A stretch of DNA of 64,000 nt from Limnephilus marmoratus (Eukaryota; Arthropoda; Insecta; Trichoptera; Limnephilidae). The translations under genes were made by a program, and so were the position numbers. The stretch lies in the NCBI GenBank assembly GCA_917880885.1, contig OU862913.1, forward strand, positions 24,623,286 to 24,687,285, given 5' to 3'. Under the pieces are notes generated by a model, which had not been told where the DNA came from, made no database searches, and worked only from the letters and a program-made list of their open reading frames with translations. Of the stretch, positions 54,227 through 64,000 are shown in pieces (the first letter of the stretch is position 1; each line of letters starts with the position of its first letter).

Positions 54227-57200
54227 GCTTGGAAAAAAAGCGACGTGGCAATGGAGCTGTAGGGAAAAAAAATCCTCTTATGCTTCCATCGGGGTTTTGA
54301 GAGATTCGTTGCTTGAGAGATTGCCTAGCTAGAACATACAGTTTATGCTATAGTTTAGGTCACAATGTTTGTAGGGAATGGATGGGGGTACATGGAATGT
54401 TTGGGAAAGACAGCTTTGGGGAGAGTACATGGTGTAAAACAACATACAAGGTTATGCAATTGAAAATAACAATACACATGGTTATGCAATTGAAAATAAC
54501 AATACACATGGTTATGCAATTGAAAATAATGACAATACATTTGTACAAGAGAAGAGAAAAGGTGTGATTCTAAAGTTTCATTGGTCTGGGAGCTAAGTTT
54601 GCGAAGCGTGGATTTGTTTGGTTTCGGAGAATTTCGAAGAAAAGGACGTGGTTTCACAGATTCTAAGGATTACAATATCACTGTAATCAGACCCATTTGA
54701 GATAACACTCAAGAGTACACTTGGGCCTTAGAAAACACTTGGTTTGGTCGAAAACGTTGAAGTTCACGAAGTGGAGACTGTGGTTGCTGTGCCGCGACTA
54801 TGGTTACAGAGGCCATTGAAGAGAAGAATCCAGTATCTGCAGACATGCCAGTACGAATCCTAAGTGTTATTATGGTAAACACGGATCGTGTATAATGGTT
54901 ATTGAAGCATAGTGTAGCTCAAGATAACTTGTATTGGTACGCATTCAGCGAATACTGGTGGGTCAAGGTAATGATGGTTTACACATGACGATATATGCGT
55001 CACTGCATGACAGAGCAAGGGACGGCAAGGTTGGCATTGATAGCAAGAGTAAGAACAAACCTAGGAGCTAGCGTGCTCAGAAGGTAGTTTAGAGTGTCAT
55101 AATGTATAGTGGGACAACTCGGCTTGCTGTGGCACGACAAGACAACATACATATGAGCGGTATGGTCTGTGTTTTTAGGAACAAATGCGTAGAAAATGGC
55201 AGCAGGAGGGACCTTGTAACCACAGCGCGTGCTGTCAGGAAGTGAAGCTCAGCTTGGCTGTTGATGATGACATCCGCCTGGGCTTCTTTTTAAATCCGGG
55301 AGAAATTATTATTAGAGCAAAATTCTTGAAGTTTACCTGCCTAGGGACCAATGAAGAAAAGGTTTGGAGAGAAACAAAATGTGTCCAGAAAATGGAATAA
55401 ACGAAATTTAGCCACCGACTCAGAGAGTGACGAAGAGAGATTCCTAACTAAATTGTGATTACATGAACATTTTCCTTTTTCAGGAAGACTTGGCGTTTGC
55501 CGAGTGACAATATGTCTTGGTTAAAAAAACAACCGGCCCTCTATGGCCTATGTTAACATAAGATGGTAACATTTTCGTAGAATTTCAAAGAACAAGACAA
55601 AGAATCGTGAACTAGTCACGGCAGAGGGAAACCAATTCATGAATAAAGGTTGTCAAAAAGAGACAGACGTTACGCCAAGTGCATATCGTACATATCCAAC
55701 ATTCATGAATGTGTTTCGTAGAATTGAGAAAGAGAAAAAAGGTGAGACATATGCAGAGATTGAGGGGGAAAACCTGTAGATAACCGGACAGTTACCTATT
55801 CGAACTCCAAGTGAGGGCGAAATATGGTCAACGACAGATTTTTCACTTCATAACATACGTCTGAGAACATGGGGGAATGGGGGAGGAGGGGAGGAGGGAG
55901 ACGAGTTACGAAATTTGCTAGAGACTGGGCTAATTTCCAATTCAAACTCTATGTGAAGATGAAACATAATCAACCAGCAGATTTCCTGACTCTTTACATT
56001 TATTAAAGGAGGAGAGATTTGAATACACATTATAACAAAGAGGCTAATCTTTCGCGTGTATTGGGCAAAAGATTAGGGGTCATTTTAAAACTTCTACATG
56101 ATTGTGAGAAAAGACAGACCCTTGCTCCAATTTCACAAACCTGGGGGTTTTCTTATTCGTTCTCCAGACAACGAGTTAGGTGGTTTTGTGCTCAATCGAT
56201 TAACTCCCACAGCACTATGCCCCATAATTGACAGTGAAGCTGAAAACTAGTCCTTTTGGGATAGTAGATATTCCTGGGCTTCTTTCCTTTTGCAAAGAAG
56301 TAAAAAAACAGGAAGTCCACGGGCATCGGCGTTGAATGACAACAAAAGGGTTGTGGACTACATTTCGTAGATCGCACACAAAAGGGTTTGATATTATTTC
56401 GTTCGCACGACTCATGGTAAGTGTTTTAACGTCTCCACGTATAGTGTACAAAATATGTAAGTACATACAAGATACAACTCAATTATAGACAGAAGTCAAA
56501 GAGTTTATACAAAGCATCTTAAAGAGGATGGCAAAGCCGATATTATGTCGTTCACACGAATCACGGTAAGTGTTTTAACGTCTCCACGTGTAGTGTACGG
56601 AATGAACGATTTACAACAAATTTGCCCAGTATTGAAAGACAGTAGCCCAATTACGTTCGAAAATGTGGGTCCCCATTCAATACAGACGGCGGATTAAGCG
56701 GTTCTCATGCCAAAAGACACACGACCAAAATAGAATATACAAAACGGTACTCATGACAAATATGTCACACGACCCACTCAATAACGTTTAGCTATGAGCA
56801 AAAGTGATTATGACGAACTTCTCGTATTGTGGCAGGTATTTTAAGGATCCCTCCTATAATGTAACAGGGTTACGTTTAAATACAACACAATAAACGTTAA
56901 CAATGCTTGTTTTAACACAGTATATGAAGATTTGTTAGATTAACTAACTCCGTAGCCCAGGAGCGTACGATAGAATAACAAGGAGGTAAACAATTTAATG
57001 TCACTTCATATGTTATAAAGGCGGGGTGATGACAGAGTACATTTCTGTTTACACCATGTGACAAACAAAGACAGACCTATATGGTTTTACATACTGTCTG
57101 TTGTAGCAACTTCAGTGGGAACAAACAAAAGGGACCAATAGTGGTTTTACATACCCTTTGTGCAGTTACAACATACCGGGTTATGTGCAATTTAGGTTGC

Positions 57201-58224
57201 AAACAAGAGTTGAATGCCTAAGTTTACAAAACGATTGTCAAACAAAATATTGATGATTCACGTTAAACTGCGGTTATTTATGTATGGAAAACAGGGCTGT
57301 CGTTAGGTTTTATTAACCTTTTCCGTCAGGGCTGAGGCATGTAATACAAGACATACATGTTGAGAAGAGGGACAAATCGAGGACTTCTTATAACAACAAA
57401 AGACCGAGTATTTGGTTTTACGTACTTTAGTTGAAGCGGGCCCAAGAAGATTTGTATAAGGGTGGAAAGACCAATTTAAAGGCTTTTCCTTTATTTATAT
57501 ACATATGATTTCAAAATGGACGTGTCAAAATCCAATTTGTTAGCAAAGAGCTCGGGTAGGACGCCATCAATTTTTTAACATTTGAGAAAAATTGAAAACT
57601 ACTGTACACAAGGAATGTGATTATGTGAGTAACCACTTATTTTTTACCATGATGAGTAAAATATGGAGCTTGTTAAGATGGTTTACTTGTCCTGGGTCGT
57701 GATTTAACGCTTTGGAGTTTACCAAATCCGACTTTAGAACGACGCTCCAGTACTTACAGAACATAAAAGAAAAATTTTTTTTTGAAGAGATTCCTTCCGA
57801 TATGATGAAAAAAAAAACAACAAACAAAAATGGTGAAAATTACAATATTGCATTACATAGCAAGGCGTGCCATGGCATGAACGTTGCGTAGTGTGAGGGG
57901 TTGAGAGGCAATGATTTGGGTTCATGACTCCCAGACACTGTGACTCGACGGGTGTCTCTGCTCTAAAGTGATCAATTTTAGAACAGGTGAGAAAGAAAAA
58001 AAAAATAAAAAAACGTGTGAAACAAAAATTACGGTGGTTGCCAATTCACGAACATGAACGGGGTAAACTACACCGTGGAGTGTACATAAATTTACAAAAA
58101 TGATTTTTTTTTAACAATATTCGTTTTATCAACGAAAGGGTGGACATGTAATTGACACTTTACACGCCAGACATTGTAAGACTTCAATGTGCTTACAAAA
58201 AGGGTTGTGGTGATACACACTGGA
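54227..58224 (-). other. Long ORF-poor region between pol and the 3' LTR
   Basis: Four kb with no ORF above about 100 codons on either strand and no recognisable envelope gene. It contains three perfect or near-perfect 30-bp tandem units (54450-54539, GGTTATGCAATTGAAAATAA core), a 60-bp direct repeat (56380-56456 and 56528-56604, TAAGTGTTTTAACGTCTCC core) and several weaker repeats (TGGTTTTACATAC at about 57080 and 57144). Because gag, pol and LTRs are undamaged, this is more likely an inherent non-coding region than a decayed gene. Confidence 0.75.
54450..54539. repeat. Three tandem 30-bp units
   Basis: Units start at 54450, 54480 and 54510 with GGTTATGCAATTGAAAATAA. Confidence 0.95.
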
Positions 58225-61200
58225 TCATTTTGAGTTTGCTGAGATAGTGGGGGTAGTTTTACTCGACTCCTCACTTCCAGTCTTTGCGATATCCTTAATA
58301 TGGTAATTACCAATGTGCCTTCCAGAGAAGTCAGACAAAGAGTACACTAGATCTGATATCTTTCTTAGAACTTTGGCCTTCACGAAACGTGGTGCCAGCT
58401 TGGCAGAGAAATACGTGGCTCCTTGGGAAAGTGTGTTGTTCTTTCTCCAAACTATGTCTCCTGTGTTGAAGGTGACATGTTTCCTACGTAGGTTGTATCT
58501 GTCCGCACTCTTTTGATGAGCCAGGAGTAAAGCATCAGTGACTTCACTGTAGATGGCCGACAGTTCTTCCAGACGATGGGCATAGTCCGCGGTAGGGTTG
58601 CTAGTGGCGGCAATTGACGTAGGAAAGTTTGTGTCCCTATGTAGAGAACCGTGAACAACTTGTTCCATACCGTGTTTTAGGAAGAAAGGTGTGTAACCAG
58701 TGGCCAGGTTAACCGTGTTGTTCATAGCAGCCTGAATTTTATCTAGGTTTTTACACCAAGTGCGTTGATCTTTGTCAACTAGAATAGCCAGAGCTGTGTT
58801 GATTGTCTGGTTATAACGTTCGACAGTGTTATTTTGTGGGGTATACAAGGTATTATAGTAAATGTCCTTGATTCCGTATTTGGCAAGAAAATTTTTGAAT
58901 TCTTGAGCAATAAATTGTTTTCCGTTGTCAACTATTAGGGTTCTGGGTGTTCCGTAAGGTATAAAAATGTGTTTTTCCAGAAGTTTGATGATGGCGGACG
59001 CATTGGCTCTTTTTAAAGGGAAGATCCAACAGAATTTAGTGAAAACATCCACTACACTAAGTATGTGCATGTGTCCGGCATAACTTCGAGGAAAAGGTCC
59101 GACGAGGTCCATTGACAATGATTGTAGGGGTCTGTCGGCACGTTTGGGATTACCCATTAGGCCGGCAGGTGCTGCCGTGCTATGTTTATAAGCTTTACAA
59201 GTTTCACATTTAGAGATGTAATTGCGAATTTGCTTAAAGAGACCAGGCCAGTAATACTTCAAGGTGATCTTTTTATACGTCTTGAAATTTCCTGGGTGTA
59301 TGGAGTCGGGAGCACTATGATTGTCAATGATTATTTGTTCTCTACCTTCGAGGGGAACGACAAGTTTCCACGAGTAATCTTCGGGGATGGATAGTGGTGC
59401 CTTGCAATTACGGTATAATTGTCCTTCTTTTATGATAAAGTTAGGAAACTTTTGTTGGTTATTTTTACAACCTTCGAAGATTTTCAAGTACCATTCATCT
59501 TTTGTAGATGGAGGGGGGGCAATTGTGTCAACATTTAATGAAGCTAGTTCAATTCTTGAAAGGGCGTCGGGAACAATATTGTCCGCGCCTTTACGGTGAA
59601 CAACATCAAAATTGTATTGAGACAAACGGGAGGACCAGCGAGCGAGCCTACCGGAGGGATTACTTAAAGAGATCAACCATTTCAAACTACTATGGTCTGT
59701 GACTACAGTAAATTTGCTACCGTCTATGTAACCGCGGAAATGGTGAACAGAATCCAATACAGCCAATAACTCTTTTTCGGTAATTCCGTAGTTTTTCTCG
59801 TGTTTGTTTAGTGTGCGGGAAAAATACGCTACAGGGTGTTCGCCATCTGGGAATTCTTGAGTAAGAACTCCACCGATTCCTACATTGGATGCGTCCGTGT
59901 GGAGGGTAAAAGAGAGTGCAAAATCCGGGCAATTCAGAACGGGAGCTTTTTGAAGGGCATCTTTTAAAGTTGTAAACGCTTCTTCAGCTTCGACAGACCA
60001 TCGGAAATTGCTGACACCTTTACGGATGCCGGTAATTTTATTTAAGGGGGCTGCAATAGTGGAAAAGTCTTTGATGAATCTCCTGTAGTAACCTGCGAGT
60101 CCAAGGAAACCTTTGACTTCCTTCGCGTTCTTGGGACGGGGAAAATTTGCCATGGCTTCCACCTTAGCGGGGTCTGTTCTTAGGCCTTTTTCGTCGACAA
60201 TGAATCCCAAATAACGTAGACGGGACTTACAGAATTCAGACTTCTTCAAGTTGATGGTTAAACCAGCGAACTTGAGTTGTTGGAAAACTTTTTCCAGCAT
60301 TAATAGGTGTTTTTCAAAGGTATCGCTGACGATGATGAGGTCGTCAAGGTAACAAAACAGGCTGTTATCGACTTCAGGACCGAAAAGTTTGTCCATCAGT
60401 CTTTGTAACTCGGCGGGGCTATTTTTTAGACCAAAGGGTAATCTTTTAAAATGGAACATTCCCCTACCAGGTACAACGAAAGCAGTTTTTTCGCACGATT
60501 CTGCGTCCAAGGGTATTTGCCAAAACGCTTTGCTGAGATCGACAGAAGAGATGAACTTGGCGTTACGCAGCTTGTCTAAGGTTGCGTGAACGTGAGGTAA
60601 GGGATACGCATCAGCTTCCGTGCAAGAGTTTAAACGTCTACTGTCGAGACAGAAACGTGCAGAGCCGTCTTTTTTAGAAACCAAAAGAGTTGGGTTGGTC
60701 CATGCACTTCTGCTGGGAACCACCACACCCATTTTTAACATTTCGTCAAGTTCATTTTCTAAAAGTTTAAGTTTTTGGGGGGCTAAGTTGTAATAACGTT
60801 GCTTTATGGGTGGGCCATTGGTTTTGATATGGTGCTCAACCAAATCTGTCAAACCTAATCCGCATTTTTCGAAGGATATTGATTCGAATTTATTGACCAT
60901 TTCCTTTAGTTGGAGAGCCTGGTCCGTGCTTAAATTTTCGTGAGGTATTATTGTGCGGATCTCACTAATTTGAGCGGCAGTGGAGGTTTCGCCAAGAGTA
61001 TTAAATACTTGGGGAGCAACATTGAATGCCTTCCAGAAGTCAACGCCAAGGATGAAATTCTGGGATATAGAGGGCACTATTAGAAAATTGATTGTGACTA
61101 TTTTATTGTTACAATTAATTGGCAGGGCAAGGGCACCGATGACCGGCTGAGAAACATTATCTGCAGTCGTCAGGTGTGTCGATTGGGGCGAAATTCTAAA

Positions 61201-61448
61201 ATCACTGTTAACAAAAGGCAGGTGAGCATTGTTGCCAAGACAGCTGACAGATGCCCCACTATCGAGTAATCCGGAAAAGGTCACATTGTTAACAGAGAAA
61301 GAAGCATAGGGTCTCCCATCTTTAGCTTGTTTGCAACAAACCGAAGAAACATTTAAGGTCTGGTTAAAATACTTAATGTGTGCTAACCAATCAGTCCATT
61401 CTTTAGACCTTGGTTCAGAATGGGTGCCTGAGAGGTTATTATTTAGTT
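58225..61448 (-). CDS. pol: Pol polyprotein of the LTR retrotransposon
   Basis: An open frame of about 1,074 codons, entered by -1 frameshift from gag; there is no ATG near its start. Domains in order: aspartic protease (LLDSGAS, about 61280-61250), reverse transcriptase (SKKDGSARFCLDSRRLN, DLSKAFWQI, LPFGLKNSPAELQRLMD, and the catalytic YLDD), RNase H (TDAS, then EKELLAVL, then TDHSSLKWL) and integrase (zinc-binding H-H-C-C with KCETCKAYK, then the DDE triad in SMDLVGPFP, VDNGKQF and the NNTVERYNQ segment). A short C-terminal tail follows; no chromodomain is recognised. Order PR-RT-RH-IN places it in Ty3/Gypsy. No stop or frameshift is seen, so the protein could be functional. Confidence 0.95.
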
Positions 61449-61452
61449 TTTT
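61443..61452 (-). promoter_or_regulatory. -1 ribosomal frameshift site A_AAA_AAC plus gag stop
   Basis: On the minus strand gag reads CCA AAA AAC TAA. The heptamer A_AAA_AAC is a canonical -1 slippery site in the gag frame, immediately before the stop. The -1 frame is open through to pol, so a slip here yields Gag-Pol. Confidence 0.85.
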
Positions 61453-62579
61453 GGCCTCTTCATGTAGAAATTTGGTGGGGGCTTGGAGAGATCCACCTGA
61501 GGTCTGACATCGCTTGGGTTTTGTAACCTTTCCATGTCGTGTCTTGATTTCTTGAAAATATTGCGCAGTTCGTCGCGTGGAGGAGAGCGGTCCCTAGAGT
61601 GATGTCTCTTGGAAGTTCGGGGTTCCTTGGATTCCAGAAACTTCGCTTGCTTGAAACAAGTAGTGGCCAGATGGCCTACTTTTTTGCAAAAAGAGCACAC
61701 TTTTTTGTTGTCGAATTCTGGTTTTAAACCAGACGAACGGCTTGGCACAACTACATTATTAGACACATTCTTTATGTTCTTCCTATCCTGGTATGATTCC
61801 AGAAGGAGACAGACTTCGTTAAGCTGGGCCAGGGATGCAATTTTCTGCGAGGTGATGATGTTCTCGTATTTGCTTAAAAGGCCATCAGTTATGACTGGTA
61901 ATAGTTCAGCTTCCGAAACGGGATGTGAAAGCTTGATGTTAATGGATTCAGCCCTTTCTATGAATGTTGCTACAGGTTCATTTACCAGTTGTTTAATAGA
62001 TAGTAAAGATAATTTGATCCTGTGCTGGGCTTCTGTTTTTCCGAAGCTCGAGATTAGGGCAGATCTGAGTTTATTCCAATCTTTGCATTTAGTTTTTTGG
62101 ATGCGGTGCCAGGGTATCAATTCTGGGGAGATGAGTTCTATGAAGTTTTTTCGTAGAATCTCGAATGGGGTATTTTTGATTGTAGCCGTTTCTTCGATAC
62201 GGTCGATGAAATCCAGTACATCGGAGACGCCATTATATTTGACTTTCCAAGAGGATAAATCGTAAGTTTTATCTTGTGTCAAGGTGGGTGCGATGTCCTG
62301 TTTTATCATTACTTGCGGCATAGGTTCTTTGTTAGGAACAAGATTATCCAAAACTTGCATAGCCAAGCGTGAATTATTTTCGCTTGATGGGGCGAGGTTT
62401 ATTTTCTTAATATACTTTTTGTTAAATAAAAGTGCATAAGCCTTTAATGTAGATTTAGATTTGCTAGATGGCGAGAGTCCTCTATCCTTTAAAGCAGTTT
62501 GTAAGTGAGTTTTGGATAAACTGAGCACGTTGGGAATGATACCCAAATTGGATGATGCCATAGCTTGATTGTTTTCCAT
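61443..62579 (-). CDS. gag: Gag protein of the LTR retrotransposon
   Basis: 378 residues from the ATG at 62579 (MENNQAMASSNL). The open frame extends 19 codons further upstream without an ATG. The N-terminal segment VLSLSKTHLQTALKDRGLS is SAP-like. The middle is a typical retrotransposon capsid region (NFIELISPELIPWHRI, VATFIERAESI). A single CCHC zinc knuckle (CSFCKKVGHLATTC) is near residue 300, followed by a basic tail (KRHHSRDRSPPRDE). It ends at TAA 61443 directly behind the frameshift heptamer. Confidence 0.9.
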   Translation of the reverse strand: MENNQAMASSNLGIIPNVLSLSKTHLQTALKDRGLSPSSKSKSTLKAYALLFNKKYIKKINLAPSSENNSRLAMQVLDNLVPNKEPMPQVMIKQDIAPTLTQDKTYDLSSWKVKYNGVSDVLDFIDRIEETATIKNTPFEILRKNFIELISPELIPWHRIQKTKCKDWNKLRSALISSFGKTEAQHRIKLSLLSIKQLVNEPVATFIERAESINIKLSHPVSEAELLPVITDGLLSKYENIITSQKIASLAQLNEVCLLLESYQDRKNIKNVSNNVVVPSRSSGLKPEFDNKKVCSFCKKVGHLATTCFKQAKFLESKEPRTSKRHHSRDRSPPRDELRNIFKKSRHDMERLQNPSDVRPQVDLSKPPPNFYMKRPKN

Positions 62580-63831
62580 TGTGAGTTTCCCGGGAGGTGA
62601 AAAAATTTTGCCAGGGATTTCCTTTAGCAAACGCAAAATTAATTTTGTGAGGCACTTTTCACTTGGTAACCACTGGTTGACACTTCTAACATAGTTATAG
62701 AAAACTGTATTCCATACTACAATTTGGTATACATGACACCAGAATTCATGGTCAAGGTGGAAAAAAAATTGGCGTGGACTGACCTTAGGGGAAACACTTT
62801 TTTATTTTTCACAAAGCACTTTTGGAAATTTGGTGAAATTCACAAGTATTAAACTGATTTTTCAAAAAATTGGCCAGGACTGGCCTTTAGAAAACGGCTT
62901 TTTAAATTTTCACAAAGCACTTTGCACTGAGAGGGGCACTAAAATTCACAAAAGGCACTCTTCTGGCAAATAGGAACAAACTTCCGGATGAAAATAATTG
63001 AATATGGGATTTGATACGTCAACCACATTGAAATTGTTTTATTTATTCATGGAACCAATCATTGATTTTATTATATTATTTCACTTTCCTTTATGTAGGG
63101 AAAAAAACACAATTCACTTTACACTTATGCTGAAAAAAAAAAACGGTACCTATAATGTAGAATAGGGAAAAAGTCATTATTTTGTCCATTTAGTGTAATA
63201 TAAATTGTACTAATTTAATAGACACAAGTGGGCCAATTGGTATATTGTGCAAAACAACAAAAAAACGTCAGTCCGAAATTTTTGATTAAAGGAATTCGCA
63301 CAATAAACTGGGATTCCAGCATCAAGTTTGTAATAATCATTTCCGTTGCTAGCCGGTTTAGTTATAAAAGGGCGTTCTGATTAAAAAAGTGCTGCATAGC
63401 AACAGATAATCATTTGTTCCGACGGGTTTTTTCGTTGGAATTTGGCGCGGGAACAGTTGCGCGCGCAGTCCGGAGACTAGGTATTTGCTGCGTTAATATT
63501 TGCCGTTTGCATAGGCGCGAAAGCTGTTGCGGACCGGTGTTTGTGGCGCGTGCGCAGTCAGATTCGCGGTTTAAATTTTGGGCGACCTTCTACTTGCTTC
63601 TAAAATGGCTGCCTTTAAAATGCGGCGTGATTCTACCCATATGTTTCTGTGGTTTTTTCACAGAAATTCCTGTACACTGGATGTAGAATAACAAGTTATA
63701 ATTAATGTTCACAAAACAATTCCTGTGCAGGGAGAATTTCGACCAGTTGCATCCAGCAAAACGATCGGGACAGAGGGAGAAAAGAAAGAGAAAAAAAAAA
63801 AATTCCGAGGCCCCACGCTGTGGCGACAGTT
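62580..63831 (-). other. Leader of the LTR retrotransposon
   Basis: A 1.25-kb leader between the 5' LTR and gag. The primer-binding site should start at 63831; the minus strand there reads ACTGTCGCCACAGCGTGGGG, with no TGG at the first position, so I cannot name the tRNA. The ORF at 63414-63686 (plus) is probably chance. Confidence 0.6.
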
Positions 63832-64000
63832 GTTATGGGCAGAACGCATAACTGCTCTACAATATGTCCCCAGGCCAGCTCACGGTAGAGACAAAAGTAC
63901 CCTCTATCTCAGAGGGCAGGTCGCACGAATGCGTCGGGATCTCTCTCTCTCTCTCCTTCTCTCTCCCACAATCGTCTGGGAATACTCACTGGGGAAAGGC
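63832..64000 (-). repeat. 5' LTR, first 169 bp (truncated by window)
   Basis: Identical to 53426-53594. Confidence 0.95.

Larger units (their letters stand above)
53426..64000 (-). mobile_element. Ty3/Gypsy LTR retrotransposon (5' LTR cut by window end)
   Basis: Direct LTRs at 53426-54215 and 63832 onward; gag (61443-62579) and pol (58225-61448) both minus strand. All 169 visible bases of the right LTR are identical to the left LTR and both ORFs are intact, so the insertion is young and may be active. It lies in PARS2 intron 5, antisense to PARS2. Total length is at least 10.6 kb, of which 4.0 kb between pol and the 3' LTR is without ORF. The clade is not assigned. Confidence 0.95.

Noticed and set aside
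54227..58224. An envelope gene in the LTR element
   Set aside because: No long ORF, signal peptide plus transmembrane arrangement, or other trace was found on the minus strand.
61609..62265. 218-codon plus-strand ORF opposite gag
   Set aside because: Antisense shadow of the gag frame; no independent motif.
1..64000. CRISPR arrays, operons, bacterial mobile elements
   Set aside because: Introns, LINEs and SINEs show nuclear eukaryotic DNA; no regularly spaced identical direct repeats with unique spacers were found.

Overview
The window is eukaryotic, very probably insect DNA. It is AT-rich, its genes are split by GT-AG introns, and it carries a mitochondrial prolyl-tRNA synthetase gene, a short TTAGG run, and insect-type non-LTR elements, Helitrons, piggyBac MITEs and tRNA-derived SINEs. 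A moth or butterfly fits best, but that is an impression from the repeat repertoire and not a proof.

I can support three host genes. (1) A two-exon gene on the minus strand (exon 1 at 24037-24178, exon 2 at 20755-21707) encodes a 364-residue protein with ten C2H2 zinc fingers. (2) An intronless minus-strand gene at 31234-31644 encodes a TMEM234-like four-helix membrane protein. (3) PARS2, on the plus strand, starts at 33035; five exons in compatible phase run to 53367, covering the N-terminal 266 codons, and the 3' part lies beyond the window. TMEM234 and PARS2 are divergent, 1.4 kb apart. A small ORF with a signal-peptide-like start (36847-37146, minus) is of unknown status.

Most of the rest is mobile DNA, often nested. 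1-9.8 kb: an element built from two opposing arrays of a 12-bp motif, Helitrons, hAT-type elements and LINE tails. 9.8-15.1 kb: a minus-strand LINE split by a 3.3-kb DNA transposon with about 440-bp inverted repeats, which carries a broken gene for a nuclease-like, cysteine-rich protein. 15.4-20.2 kb: a 0.43-kb tandem duplication, then a LINE whose 3' UTR holds a hAT element with decayed zinc-finger sequence inside. 25.6-28.1 kb: a second copy of the opposing-array element holding two 5'-truncated LINEs. 33-53 kb: the PARS2 introns, packed with piggyBac, Harbinger, hAT, Helitron, RTE, R1 and SINE insertions, including a three-level nest at 42.3-45.05 kb.

From 53426 to the window edge lies a young Ty3/Gypsy LTR retrotransposon in antisense to PARS2, starting 58 bp after the exon 5 splice donor. 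It has intact gag and pol joined by a classical -1 frameshift heptamer, and an unusual 4-kb region without ORFs between pol and the 3' LTR.

I found no CRISPR array, operon, rRNA or free-standing tRNA gene, and no obvious new defence or metabolic system. The best candidates for something little described are the long-TIR element with the nuclease-like gene, the opposing-array element, the zinc-finger-bearing hAT, and the LTR element's long 3' region.
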